Notes under the pieces: generated by a model
Told to the model about the DNA's origin: nothing
The model's input: the letters and a program-made list of their open reading frames with translations, nothing else
Databases searched by the model: none
Assembly: GCA_963971575.1 (NCBI GenBank)
Contig: OZ020625.1
Span: 23,152,992 to 23,216,991 of the forward strand
Direction: 5' to 3'
From: Liopterus haemorrhoidalis
Lineage: Eukaryota > Arthropoda > Insecta > Coleoptera > Dytiscidae
DNA: 64,000 nt
Part shown: piece after piece, positions 11,615 to 22,331 of the stretch
Layout: each line of letters begins with the position of its first letter
How positions within the stretch are numbered: the stretch's first letter is position 1
Program-made: the position numbers and the translations under genes

Positions 11615-11765
11615 AAATTTTGATGTTTAGACACTCAAAGTAATGCTCGAACTGTCACCTTTCCAACGAGCGCTTAGTGGTGTCGCTGCGATCTGTGTTT
11701 CATGAGTTATTTGCAATTGGCGCCGTCTATCGGCAAAAACGCCACGAACTTTTTCCCAGACCTGA
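10962..11765 (-). mobile_element. Truncated mariner element
   Basis: Includes the pseudogene at 10962-11614 and the 5' non-coding end up to a TA at 11766-11767. The 3' half is missing. Confidence 0.75.
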
Positions 11766-11815
11766 TATAATAAAAATTCCCGCTTCATTTATAAATGGTC
11801 CAGAGTCCGAGCTGA

Positions 11816-11930
11816 AAAAATTAGTTTTCACCCTCTTGACGGCCCCGGGTATAGAATTGACTATTACTCGGGGCCCGCAAAGAAAGTTTCTCCCCGGGGC
11901 CCCATAAGTTCTCTTGGTGGCCCTGCATGA
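11816..11930. mobile_element. hAT end fragment
   Basis: The right end reads on the minus strand CAGGGCCACCAAGAGAAC followed by GGGGCCCCGGGG and a second GC block. This is like other hAT MITE termini in the window. No left end or target duplication is recognisable. Confidence 0.4.
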
Positions 11931-12414
11931 ATCTAATGGTAAATACGACCCTGTAAAGTATATAACCTTCGTAAGTAAAAATGAAACAACCTGTGTACAT
12001 TTCTACAAAATAATTTCTCTTGGCATTAAATATTTTGTTAACATTAAAAAAATTATTTACGTAGTTTTTCCGTGCCAATGTTTGTATACAGTTTATTTAT
12101 AAGTTAAAGTGACGGTAATTTATCTATTCAATACTTATTTCAAGTTCAAGTTTTTTGCAAATTTTTCAGTCCAAATCCAAAAATAAAAGAGCGTGACTAA
12201 GGCAGCATTGGATTGTGCAATATTTGTAATTTTTAGAGTTTTGTAGGTATGACCAAAAAACCCTTATACCGTCCTTTTGTCGTCTGTCTGTCTGTCTGTT
12301 CGGTAAAAATTGTAGCTAAACTTAGATAGTTGAAATTTGGCTTGCTTATACAACTCTTTGACCCGCATATAGGAAAAAAACTAAAACATCTAAAAATATA
12401 TCCCCCTAAAAATA

Positions 12415-13343
12415 CGAGGGTCAAACAAATATAAACGAGCCTTTCTCGGCTGAGCGGCGGGAAAGTCAACAATGTGCGCTCTGGCGGTTGGGGTCCTCAG
12501 GTAGGGATTCGTAGAGAGAGAAAACCAGCCCAATCGGTTTATTTAATGTCATATTTAGTAGCCCTTGCGAGGAATGTGAAGAATGTGCCAGTCTCAGTTG
12601 CGCAACACATTATTATAAAGTTTCTAACCCGTGAAAACTTGAAACCAGCCGAAATTCACCGCAGTTCCAGTTCGGGCAAGATACCCTTCCATGGCCAAGG
12701 GTGAAAGTTTGGTCCAACGAGTTCCAGCAATGCCGTGAACTAGTTGAAAATCAAAGTCATCCTCGCCGGCCTCGCACCATTGTGACTTATGAAAACATTG
12801 CTCGTGCTTGTGAGTTAATGGAACTGGATCGACGATTAACAGTGCTTGAAATTTCGGAGGAACTTGGTGTCAGCTATGGAAGTGTCTAATCAGTCTTCCG
12901 AAAGCACTTGGGCTTCAAAAAAATCTCATCACGTTGGGTTCCAAAGCTGCTGAGTGATGATCCTTCACAACAACGCCAGGTTCCACATAGCAGATCTAAC
13001 ACAACATAAACTGGTGGATATGCACTGGCAAATGCTTGAACTTCCACTTTATAGTCCAGACTTATGGCTATGCGATTACCACTTCTTTGGGCCCCTCAAA
13101 GGAGCACTTGTAGGCGAGCGATTTGAGAACAATGATCAAGTGAAAACGTTTGTGCACAACTGGTTAGATATCCGCCTAATTTCATTCTACGAAAACGGGA
13201 TAAAGAAACTGCCCAAACGTTGGGAAAAATGCATCTTAAAAGGAGGAGACTATGTGGAAAAATAATTTGTGGAAATGTATAAATATTTCTTGTAAAAAAA
13301 AATTGTTAAAATAAAAGGCTCGTTTATATTTGATTGCCCCTCG
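12415..13343 (+). mobile_element. Mariner element, internally deleted, inserted in family B
   Basis: Ends CGAGGGTCAAACAAATATAA (12415) and the inverse of CGAGGGGCAATCAAATATAA (to 13343) match over about 30 bases. TA flanks both sides. 929 bp against about 1.3 kb for an intact mariner. The empty site is visible in other B copies. Confidence 0.9.
12546..13265 (+). pseudogene. Mariner transposase, frameshifted with central deletion
   Basis: Fragments in order: a first frame with SVAQHIIIKFLTRENLKPAE (N-terminal helix-turn-helix), a stop at about 12702, a second frame with RRLTVLEISEELGVSYGSV, and after a deletion a third frame (12954-13265) with HNNARFHIADLTQHKL and LPLYSPDLWLCDYHFF, the second and third catalytic regions (HNNAR stands where HQDNAR or HHDNAR is expected, and LAPSDYHFF has become LWLCDYHFF). 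The first catalytic block (TGDE) is gone. Non-functional. Confidence 0.85.
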
Positions 13344-13704
13344 TATAATATAAACAAATATGTTCTCATCGAAAAAATAAATATTTTTGTAAAAATTTGA
13401 GTAGGGTATCAAATGAAAGCCCTTATTACGTGGATTAACGATCAAAATATTATTTTTGCAAAATAAATTATTTTTACGCAATTTTTGCCAATATTGAGCA
13501 AAAAAATTTGTCCCACACCCCGTAGCCCAGATGGTTTAAACTAAAAATCTGAAAAAATTCTAAGTAATGTACATTGGTGTATACCAGAATAGTACAACAT
13601 GAATTTTTGATCAGATTATGTTTTCGAAAAATAACGCATTTTTTGTGTTTTTTTTTTGTTGACGATGTTAATATTTAATACGTTATGTAACACAGTAAAC
13701 CAGT

Positions 13705-13778
13705 ACTCTTAAATGGTGTAATGGTTAGCCTTCTCGCTTTCTAAGTTGCAAACCAAGGTTCGCTTCCGGTTTGGAGAC
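13705..13778 (+). other. tRNA-like module inside family B copy 2
   Basis: An A-box-like TGGTGTAATGGTTAG (13714-13728) and a B-box-like GGTTCGCTTCC (13757-13767) stand at tRNA spacing. TCTTAAA before and TTTGGAGA after could form an acceptor-like stem with one mismatch. Not a convincing functional tRNA gene: the T-stem does not pair well. Confidence 0.6.
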
Positions 13779-14032
13779 AATTTTATGTTTTCTGTTTTTT
13801 TTTTGCATTTTTATTTTGTTTAAATTATTTTTTCAAAATTCCAGTTATATTTTGGCAAATGTTGTATTTAATTTTTAAAAGCGTAAATTTAATAACCAGT
13901 GGCAATTGTTGAAATTATTATTTAATTCTATGTTTCAATGTATATGAAATCAGAGGGACGGAGCTTATAACTTATAACAACCAATAAAAGCCATAGGCGC
14001 AATTTTCAAAATCTTAACAGTCACTTCATTAC

Positions 14033-14159
14033 TGACCGCCAACATACATAAGGGAGGTATTGTGATCATACCGATTTTGACATTTCGAGATTTCGATGGA
14101 TCTCCACGAATTGAGCTCCCTACATAACATTTTGACTATTTTTGGCATGATGTTTGTCG

Positions 14160-14193
<34 letters not shown>

Positions 14194-14530
14194 CTGTCCG
14201 TCTGTCCGTCTGTCCGTCCGTCTGTCTGTCTGTCTGTCTGTCTGTGTACACGTGCAGAGCAAATTCGGCTGAAAGGATTTTTATGAAACTTCATATTTAA
14301 GCTTCTGCCATCAATGGTACGAGTTGATCAACTTTTGGTAAAAATCGGTTAACTAAAAATGGGAGTTTACTCGTGTCGATTTTAAGATTTTTGTGAATAT
14401 TTCACAACACGAATCTATTTCGAAAAAAAAATATTGAACAAAAGTTGCTATAAAAGCAATAACTAATAACTTTTATTTTAGGCGTTTTTTGATAAAACGA
14501 AAAATTTCGAATAATTTCTGTAAAATTTTT
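14033..14530 (+). repeat. Repeat family A, copy 2 (3'-truncated)
   Basis: Starts ACTGACCGCCAACATACATA and follows the reference copy through an expanded (GTCT)n/(GTCC)n tract (14157-14246) and the AAAAGTTGCTATAAAAGCAA block, then stops matching near 14530. Confidence 0.8.
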
Positions 14531-14559
14531 ATTTTATTCCTATTTCAAGAATAAGGGAC

Positions 14560-15868
14560 TATAAGCATGCGCACAATGGTCAAAATGTCGGCCGTAATAA
14601 AATTTGTCCAACAGATGTTTTCCAGCTGTGATCAGAAGGTTGGAAACAACAATATAATGTGTGAGACACAAGCAAATAAATTTACAAAATCTTCTAAATC
14701 CATTTTACTGAAAACGAAATTTTTTTAAAAGTTATATTAAACACAACAACCTGTCAAACGACAACCGTTAAACACAGACCAACGCAAGTACGCAGGCGCA
14801 GCGACGAAATGTTATGTCCGATATAAACGGTTTCATATTTTTTATTCTTGTGTACTATTCTTATTTCCCATTCCATATTCTTGTTCCGTATATAAACCAA
14901 CCATAATACACCCTTGGAGCATAAATAGCTATTTTAGCCAGCGCGTTATACGAAATAACTTTAAATGGGGTACTGTTGTTGAAATATAGTTGGGCTAGTC
15001 CTATCCTGTTTGTACTCATTTGTATCCAGTGTCCAAAAATAATAAAGGTATGACAGAATCCAAAATTAAAAATCTAACTAGTTGGTGGGGTCTGAAAACG
15101 TATTGTATTTGTTATATTGACCGAATTGCGCATTCGTCTGCGCAGATATAGCAAAGTCCTAATGACTTTGAGCGTTAGTATCTATGTGAAATATCCGTAA
15201 AATTGTTCTTTCTGTGTTGAAGATAAATCAAAGATGGTTGCTGAAGTAGATCTAGCTGATTGGAAAGAACCACTATATAAAGGTCTAGATAACGACTTAT
15301 CTATAATTTTATTTCGCCACTAACATTTACTTGCTGTGGTTATAACTCAAATTTTAAGCTCTCGGCGATATATTAAGAAAATAAGTGGCATACTTCCCAT
15401 TACTTAACACGTTGAACAGCTTTGTTTTAGAAATACTTTTACTGTATATAAATACAGGGTGTTTCAAATTGATTGAACATCTTACTTTGTTTAAATTTTT
15501 CTTTCCTACATGGGTCCTAAAATAAATATATACATATATGATTTTAATATAGTATTGGTAAATCTAAACTTAAAATGTATATACAATTCAATTATTCGTT
15601 CTAAAACATTACGTTGTAGATTATTTGATTCAAATACAAAGTTTTCCTATTCTGCATTTATTATTTAGATTGTCTATTTAGGTGACATATTATGTTCGTT
15701 ATATGTTCTACAACCATATGACTTAACCTCCATGCAAATGTCATGTTCCATGTTTACTTTACGATCAAAATTGTTGTTTTCTTGTGCATCAATTCTAGTA
15801 CTTCTAACCAGCCACCAACAGAACGCACCCGTTGATTCAAATGGTTCCATGACAACTGTGGCCGTAAG
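14560..15868. other. No recognisable gene
   Basis: AT-rich. At 15455 a mariner-type terminus-like word (ACAGGGTGTTTCAAATTGAT) appears without a partner. A possible weak inverted pair (AAGGGACTATAAGCATGCGC near 14553 and its partial complement near 15140-15165) was not firm enough to call an element. Confidence 0.5.
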
Positions 15869-16172
15869 ACAATTCGGGCCGTTCACAATTGGGGCTTTTC
15901 ACAACTGGGGCCATTAACAAATGGGGCAATGGACAATTCGGGCCGTACACAATTGGGGCTTTTCACAACTGGGGCCATTAACAACTGGGGCGATGGACAA
16001 TTCGGGCCGTACACAATTGGGGCTTTTGACAACTGGGGCCATTAATAACTGGGGCGATGGACAATTCGGGCCGTACACAATTGGGGCTTTTGACAACTGG
16101 GGCCATTAACAACTGGGGCGATGGACAATTCGGGCCGTTCACAATTGGGGCTTTTGATAACTGGGGCCATAA
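15869..16172. repeat. 16-bp minisatellite, 19 monomers in a 64-bp higher-order pattern
   Basis: Exactly 19 x 16 bases without an indel. Four monomer types alternate: ACAATTCGGGCCGTAC, ACAATTGGGGCTTTTG, ACAACTGGGGCCATTA, ACAACTGGGGCGATGG, giving a 64-bp unit repeated four times plus three monomers. A diverged extra monomer precedes the array. Frames across it are by-products, since 64 is not a multiple of three. Confidence 0.95.
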
Positions 16173-17870
16173 CTATAAGAGATAGAGTCTTCTTTTGTTT
16201 AAAATAAAAAATAATTATTTTACAAGTTGGTATAAATTAAATTGCGTGTTCTTTTGAAAAAAACATATTTTAATGGTTTGATTAAGTACATTTTGGTGGG
16301 AATTAGAATAAATAAAAAAAATTATATTTTAAGGATTGGCTTAAGTAAATTTTCGTGATCATTTGATTAAAAAGAAATTGTATTTTAAGAGTTATATTAA
16401 GTAAAATTTGGTGCTAATCTACTATTATATTGTACAAGTGTTGGTATGTATGTTCTATTCAACTTCTGGTGTATCTTCATTTTTCCGGTAACGCGGAGAG
16501 AGGCAAATGAACCGCCGTCTTATCCGCGTGATATTTTTTTAGTGCTTAGGCTTAATTTTATTTCGACAGGGGGTACTGACTAATTTATATTGATAAAAAT
16601 CATGCATTTTTTCCTCGAAACCGTGGCGTTGATCGTCACCGACCCGTGCCGAGCAATGGGCACGGATAGGTTGTACCAGACGATAAAAGATGTTTATTCT
16701 TATTTCTACTATTTAGGAGGCGATTTCAGACCAAAACTGAATTGAAAAACTACAGTTGAAGTTATTTTATTTATAAAATTGATGAAATGTGTAAAAAATA
16801 CATAAGAGTTGATAAAGATAATGCAGTTTTTTAAGGTTTTAACACATTTTCATAAATTTTGAAAACTTTTGCTGATCATAAAATTGTCTTCAGTTAAAAA
16901 TGCTATTAAACGGAAAAGAATGTAAGAATTAAGAAAGTAAGAATCAGTTTTGAGTTATCAAAATATATTTTAAGGGTCGTTCGAACGTTTTAAATGTTAA
17001 ACCTATCTGTAGAATACGTTCAAATTAGTTTTCAGGGTGAGGATAGATGTGTTAAGCAGTTTTGTTATTTTAATTCTGGAAACTGTATGTTATTAACTAT
17101 TTTACTAACTATATTAACGAAAGTATAAAGTAGAGAGTATTAGGAGGATAGATAAGACAGAATAATATTCGATATTTAGTAATCGCGTAATTTTAATTGT
17201 GTTAAATCTTGAAGTATAAAATACCCAGATGTCAATTTAATATCTTATTTATTTATATAATGGATTACTATAGGATGAAAGTGTTTTTTTATCATCTTGA
17301 AGGTCTTCCGCTGTTTTCTTTTTGCAGTAAAAATGCTAATTTTAAGACGTATTTCAAAAAAACTTAAAAATTATGATAAAAGTATTCATCAGCGCCTCTC
17401 TCGAACAACGACACAACTACCGACATTCAAATCTAGGAGGCAATTCCTTCGCAACTGAATTATAACAAGTATAGGTGAAATTTTAGTGATTAAATAAATT
17501 AAAAAACGACTATAATATATTTACATGTAAACCAAATTATTTTCAAAAAAACTGAAAATTATAAACACCTTTTTAAATAGTTAAACAAAATATTAAATTT
17601 AATAACGTAAAATATTACTACAACGAATATATTATTACAACGAAAATCCGCAAATTTCACATCTATCAGTGTAACTCAAAAGTTTTTCTAAATTTCCAAG
17701 TGACATAATTAATAGTGAATCATATGCAATAATATTTAACTATTTTATTAATTTTTCTCTATTTTATTCAGAATCCATGTAGTCTTTATAGTGAAATAAA
17801 ATATTATTGTTACGTTTAAATGGTACAAACGTAAATTAATTAACCGATTTGGATAATCCTTTGAACATTG
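16173..17870. other. No recognisable gene
   Basis: AT-rich, except 16480-16680, which is more GC-rich and holds a CCGTGCCGAGCAATGGGCAC inverted pair. No frame or repeat I recognise. Confidence 0.5.
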
Positions 17871-17940
17871 TATGTATAGATTAGAACTTCCCGAGTGTTA
17901 TAATCGACATTGCGGCAAAATGCCTTATTATATTAAAACG

Positions 17941-18007
17941 AGTCGCGAAGCGACGAGTTTTGTCAACGTAGGGGGAGAAGCCCGGCGTAGCCGGGCTGAG
18001 GCCCCTA
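17941..18007. repeat. Two adjacent GC-rich hairpins
   Basis: GTCGC-GAA-GCGAC (17942-17954) is followed by AGCCCGGC-GTA-GCCGGGCT (17979-17997, 8 perfect pairs). The second is enclosed by TAGGGG (17969-17974) and CCCCTA (18002-18007). This GC island stands in strongly AT-rich DNA. The frame across it is not a recognisable protein. Confidence 0.7.
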
Positions 18008-18167
18008 GTCGATGTAATAATTTTGTAATTCAATTTCTTTTAGGCTTTGAAAATGATTCAGAGAGAATCGAAACTAGTAAGCAAATAATATATGTTTTAA
18101 CTATTTGGCAAGAAAAGAACGTAGTTTTATTAGACCGATACCCCAAAAAATTAATACTTATCCAAAT

Positions 18168-18507
18168 TCATATTTAAGCTTCTGCCATCAATGGCACGAG
18201 TTGATCAACTTTTGGTAAAAATCAGTTGACTAAAAAATCAGTTGCTATAAAAGCAATAACTAATAACTTTTATTTGATACGTTTTTTGATAAAACGAAAA
18301 ATTTCGAATAATTTCTGTAAGTTTTTTCGAAATTCGAAATAAAGTCTAAATTTTTTCATATTTATATGTAACGTTTCGATGGTCATGATAAATAATATAT
18401 CTGTTAGAAAATATTAGGCCAAGTTATTTCTACTCTGCTGCTAGAATGTATTTTATACAAATACTTTATGGTGGCGGTCGGTCCTGTGGTGGCCACAGCT
18501 GATTTTT
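18168..18507 (+). repeat. Repeat family A, copy 3 (5'-truncated)
   Basis: Starts at ATTTAAGCTTCTGCCATCAA and runs to the standard right end GGCGGTCGGTCCTGTGG ... GCTGATTTTT. Confidence 0.85.
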
Positions 18508-19086
18508 CTTTATTTCTTCGATTGTTGTCCTCCACCGGCGAGAGTAGTTATGACGAGTATCGCCGTAGCGAAAAAGTTAATGTTAAATTTAAAAACAATG
18601 TTATGTTCATTAACTTCCATCATAATATTTAAAAGAATTTTAGACTCATCAATCATCAGCTTTTAAAAATACACCAGATATTAATCATAAAAATTCCTTC
18701 TTTTCAACGTTTTCCGATCGATTGAGCATAAAATTCACTTCCATCAAATGTTTAAAAATCTTAAATTTCACGTTTCAAAACAGCGCCAATATTTAATTTC
18801 ACATCTAAAGGCCCGTTTACACATTCAAATTAAAGTCTAATGTGTTTTAATTTTGTTAGTTTTAAATTATTTAACTTATGTGCCTTGGAAAACCAGGGAA
18901 TCATTCTGCATAACAAATTAGTGCACGGTTTTTATATTTTTAAGCGAATTTATTAAACATGTTATTTAATAAAAAGTAAAAAGAAAACTATAGTTGGTTT
19001 TGGAATGAAATGTGTTGAACCACATGTTAGAATTTGCACTCATTAAACAACACAACAACACAAAACAAAAATGTGTTACCGTAAGA
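18508..19086. other. No recognisable gene
   Basis: AT-rich DNA between two family A copies, without frames or repeats I can place. Confidence 0.5.
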
Positions 19087-19329
19087 AATCTGGGCCACCA
19101 CAGGACCGATCGCCATCACAAAGTACTTGTTTGATTTATGCTATTTTATCAAAAAATGTTTCAAATAAAAGTTGTTAGTTATTGCTTTAATAGCAAATTT
19201 TGTAAAATAAATTTTGTCGAAATATTTCTCTGTTGTGAAATATCGGCAGAAATCTTAACTAGACAATGATGTCAAAAGCTTAAATAAGTTTCATAAAAAT
19301 CCTTTTAGGCGAATTTGCTCTGCACATGT
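19087..19329 (-). repeat. Repeat family A, copy 4 (diverged, internally deleted)
   Basis: Minus-strand right end (GGGCCACCACAGGACCGATC...) followed by the AAAAGTTGTTAGTTATTGCT and AAAATCCTTTTAGGCGAATT blocks, ending at TTGCTCTGCACATG. Confidence 0.75.
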
Positions 19330-19513
19330 TGTCATCTGACACTACCGATAGAGGCGCCACTGCATTGTACATCATGGCTGACGCAGATAGGATATTTTTG
19401 ACAGGTTCAATGGTATCTTCATGTGATATTTATTGAAATTAATTTATTATTCAATATGAGGGTTGAGTTAAATGAAATTTTCCGTTTTCTCAGTGCCCAA
19501 GTAACCTCTAGGG

Positions 19514-19944
19514 CAGTGGTTCTTAACCTTTTTGGCTGGCGACCCAAAGTACGAATATATTTGAAGTACGCGACCCTAATCTAATTTTTTATTTTATTTT
19601 TTCCAGTGACAGGTAATAAAATGATATTATGTAATTTTATAGGATGTAGTTGTAAAATTAGAAATAACTTTATTTAAATGTTCTGTATTAAAATCAGACA
19701 ATTCAGCATTAAAACAGTTAAAAAATTTACAGCAAAATAATTAGTGACTACCCTGGTGTTGTATTTTTGAGCAAAGATTATGTATACGTGGAGTTATGTT
19801 TATAGAAATACAAAATAAAAATATTCACAATTAAAAACTTGAAGTTTTACCACTTCTTTAAAGTCGTTTGGGGGATTTCCGCGACCCAACCCAATACCTC
19901 TCGCGACCCAAATTTGGGTCGCGACCCGAGGTTAAGAATTGCTG
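19514..19944. mobile_element. hAT MITE with 8-bp target duplication
   Basis: Ends CAGTGGTTCTTAACCTTTTT (19514) and the inverse of CAGCAATTCTTAACCTCGGG (to 19944). CTCTAGGG is duplicated at 19506-19513 and 19945-19952. The right part has TTGGGTCGCGACCCGA. The empty site exists in unit D copy 1. Confidence 0.95.
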
Positions 19945-19979
19945 CTCTAGGGTTATAACTGAAGTTAATAAGGCTTTTT

Positions 19980-20096
19980 GCCACGTTCCGGAACACGATG
20001 AAAACTTAGGTCTCTATCACGACCTACTTTTGCATTGCAAAGATAAACACAACAATTCCCGTTGCATTTAATTTTTTCTTGCAATTTTAAAGACAT
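19980..20096 (-). pseudogene. THAP-domain fragment (unit D, copy 2)
   Basis: About 30 readable residues from the ATG at 20094-20096 include CCVYLCNAKV and LSFHRVPERGK, the first Cys pair and conserved hydrophobic block of a THAP finger. Relative to copy 1 two residues (RD) are missing and the frame stops soon after. Same comments as for 3006-3209. Confidence 0.6.
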
Positions 20097-20211
20097 TTTT
20101 TAAAAACTCGCTATGAAAACAACAGTAAACAAATTCGACTATCCTCCACCTGTCAGTTTCTCAAAATCTCACTAGAGGCGCTTCAGTTATTGTCAGTTGA
20201 CAGTACTGGCT

Positions 20212-20717
20212 GAAAGGATTTTTATGAAACTTCATATTTAAGCTTTTGACATCAGTGGCACGAGATGATCAACTTTTGGTAAAAATCGGTTAACTAGAAA
20301 TGGGAGTTTACTCGTGTCGATTTTAAGATTTTTGCGAATATTTCACAACAGAGAAATATTTCGTAAAAATTTATTTAACAAAAGTTGCTATAAAAGCAAT
20401 ATAAAAGCAAATAGTTCAGACAGACAGACGGACGGACGGATAGATGGACAGACAGACCGACAGACATCATGCTAAAAATAGTCAAAACGTTATGTAGGGA
20501 CCTCAATTCGTGGAGATCCGTCGAAATCACAATACCTCCCTTACATATGTTGGCGGTCGGTAAAGATACACATAAATTATAAATACACATTATGAAATTG
20601 TCAACGGAATATAATACGTTATTGTGTTTTACAATAATAACTACCCCGCTGCTAGAATGTATTTTATACAAGCACTTTGTGATGGCAGTCGATCCTGTGG
20701 TGGCCACAGCTGATTTT
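20212..20717. repeat. Repeat family A, copy 5 (rearranged)
   Basis: Three pieces: 20212-20412 plus strand (GGCTGAAAGGATTTTTATGA ... GCTATAAAAGCAAT); 20416-20561 minus strand (GACAGACAGACGG ... GTTGGCGGTCGG); and 20643-20717 plus strand (GCTGCTAGAATGTATTTTAT ... CACAGCTGATTTTT). An inversion or two overlapping insertions could produce this. Confidence 0.75.
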
Positions 20718-21530
20718 TTGCTATAATTTAAAAAAATATATAAATAGACGTAGATAACGGCAATGTAGAGTGCGACCTATTTTACAAAACCACTACAATA
20801 TAACCATAAATGCAAATAGCCCTTTTCTTTGTTAGGGACATCTTAATTTCTGATTAATTTACAGTAAAGTAACTGGTAAATCAGATATATCTGAATGTTA
20901 TTCTGTATTTTAATTATTTTAAAAATTATTTAAAAAATAGATATGCCTTAATTTTGCTTTCTAAATGGGTTTGGTAAAGTCGCCACAATATTTAAGAGGT
21001 GACAAGAGGGACCTTGTTCGTTGAGAAAATTTAGGCCACCGTCCAATATCGTACGTAATACGCTGCTGTTTATTTTTACTCCTAACCGGGTAACAACGAG
21101 TTAGAAAAACCAATCAATTTTCATTGACAAGGATTCATCGTACTAAGGGGATTCTTTCTCGAATTAATTGTTTTTATAAGGTTTAACGCCAATATTTAAA
21201 TTGGCAGACTTGGGTAAATAAATTTTAGTAGAAAGTTGGTGTAAATAACAGTCTAGTGATAATGGATGGGAATAAATCAGTATTATTTTTGATGGCATTC
21301 CGTTGATTATTATGAATTCCTTTCGTAAATGTAAGTTATTATTTTGCTTTCTTAAATATGACCGAATTCTTTACATATAGTTATGGAGTGTATTCTTAAA
21401 TTAATAAATGGTGCACAGTGGTGTATTATACTTTCATACTTAGATTTCTTTTGTAAGACCGCATAACACTTTGATAATAGACTTGTAGAATGAAATTAAA
21501 TTTGTAATTTTGTAATACGTTACTATTAAG
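20718..21530. other. No recognisable gene
   Basis: AT-rich without recognisable frames or repeats. Confidence 0.5.
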
Positions 21531-22329
21531 AACTAACACGCTCGGATACGCAGTCTGGTGGTCAAATATTGTGCTAGGCGCCTGTAGTACTGTTTGAAAT
21601 TATTTCATATGTTCTAGTGTTGATTTTTTGTTAGAATGTCTATAGTTGTAAAAAACTGTAAAAGTAGAACAAATTGTATTGTTTTTTGGCTGTCATTCAA
21701 GACAGGACAAAGATAGGCATCTTAGTTTTTTTCTTGTCTTAAGAAAAATGGACGAAAAGTTAATAATAAGTCCAGATTGGGAAAAGATTTGGTTATCGAA
21801 AGGAGGAAGGCATGGGAATATATTTTGAGTTAAAAAGTAACTGATACTATGCGAGTTTGTTCTTTACATTTGTCGCAGAAAAACTAAACTGCACTAATAT
21901 ATTAATAATAATAGCTAATACGCTGCTTCTGTCCAACTAAAACTAATTTTATTTCATGAGGCAATGAACATAATGCACTTGTTTACAAACATAATCCATA
22001 TATTGTAAATTCAGATGACCGACACTCAGATGTACCACATAAAATTAAATTACACATTAAAACTACAAATTACACTTGAATAAATCTACTGAAATTAAAC
22101 TTTAAATACTGTAATTTGATGCTCAACTTCTGTTATACACCTCAATACAAGAGTAGCGCGTAAAAATTAAAAAAATTCGTAAATATTTACTGGCATTTTC
22201 ATAAAATAAAAATGTACTGTGCTTAAATTAATCTGTTCACTGTTAGAATATTGACAGCTGAATACTAGACACGACAGCCATATTGCCTTGAAGTACAGCG
22301 CCGCCAACGGTAATGTCACTTCTCAATAC
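21531..22329 (+). repeat. THAP-bearing repeat unit E, copy 1
   Basis: The segment from AACACGCTCGGATACGCAGT to GTAATGTCACTTCTCAATA recurs inverted at 46276-47029 plus 48475-48545, where a hAT element splits it. The unit holds a THAP fragment (next entry) and about 450 bases of non-coding DNA. Directly at its right end sits the TA-flanked element at 22332. Confidence 0.85.
21636..21884 (+). pseudogene. THAP-domain fragment (unit E, copy 1)
   Basis: From ATG 21636 the frame reads MSIVVKNCKSRTNCIVFWLS; a frame change then gives DKDRHLSFFLVLRKM-type sequence, SPDWEK, and MRVCSLHLSQKN near 21849-21884. The order C..C / LSFF / W / VCSLHL corresponds to the C2CH THAP module (first Cys pair, hydrophobic core, Trp, final Cys and His). 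Two frame breaks make it non-functional. A protein of this type would bind DNA, either as a P-element-like transposase or a host factor derived from one. Confidence 0.6.
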
Positions 22330-22331
22330 TA

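Larger units (their letters stand above)
12231..14018 (+). repeat. Repeat family B, copy 2 (interrupted by a mariner)
   Basis: Begins near AGAGTTTTGTAGGTATGACC, has a GTCT tract, then is interrupted at ATATCCCCCTAAAAATA by the mariner at 12415-13343; the sequence resumes with ATAAACAAATATGTTCTC exactly as in uninterrupted copies 3 and 5. The internal tRNA-like module is at 13705-13778. The copy is cut short at about 14018, shortly before a family A copy starts. Confidence 0.85.
19470..20206 (-). repeat. Repeat unit D, copy 2, interrupted by a hAT MITE
   Basis: Matches copy 1 (3020-3315) on both sides of the inserted MITE at 19514-19944. On the minus strand a THAP start (ATG at 20094-20096) reads MSLKLQEKIKCNGNCCVYLC then SFHRVPERGKK and soon stops. 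Ends near CAGTTGACAGTAC, where a family A fragment follows. The DNA to its left (19366-19469) may also belong to the unit. Confidence 0.85.

Noticed and set aside
13705..13778. Functional tRNA gene
   Set aside because: A- and B-boxes are present but the T-stem and acceptor stems do not pair properly; kept as tRNA-like.
14029..14262. Frame rich in Thr-Asp-Arg-Gln
   Set aside because: Translation of the GTCT tract of family A; the same applies at 53858-54098 and 35516-35749.
14553..15165. Possible TIR element with AAGGGACTATAAGCATGCGC ends
   Set aside because: The inverted match needs gaps and there is no target duplication.
15732..16109. Frames on both strands across the minisatellite
   Set aside because: They follow the 16-bp repeat, change frame from unit to unit, and lack any domain.
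15869..16172. CRISPR array
   Set aside because: Monomers are contiguous with no spacers, and the DNA is eukaryotic.
17872..18177. 101-residue frame spanning the GC hairpins
   Set aside because: No domain, and its composition follows the palindromes.
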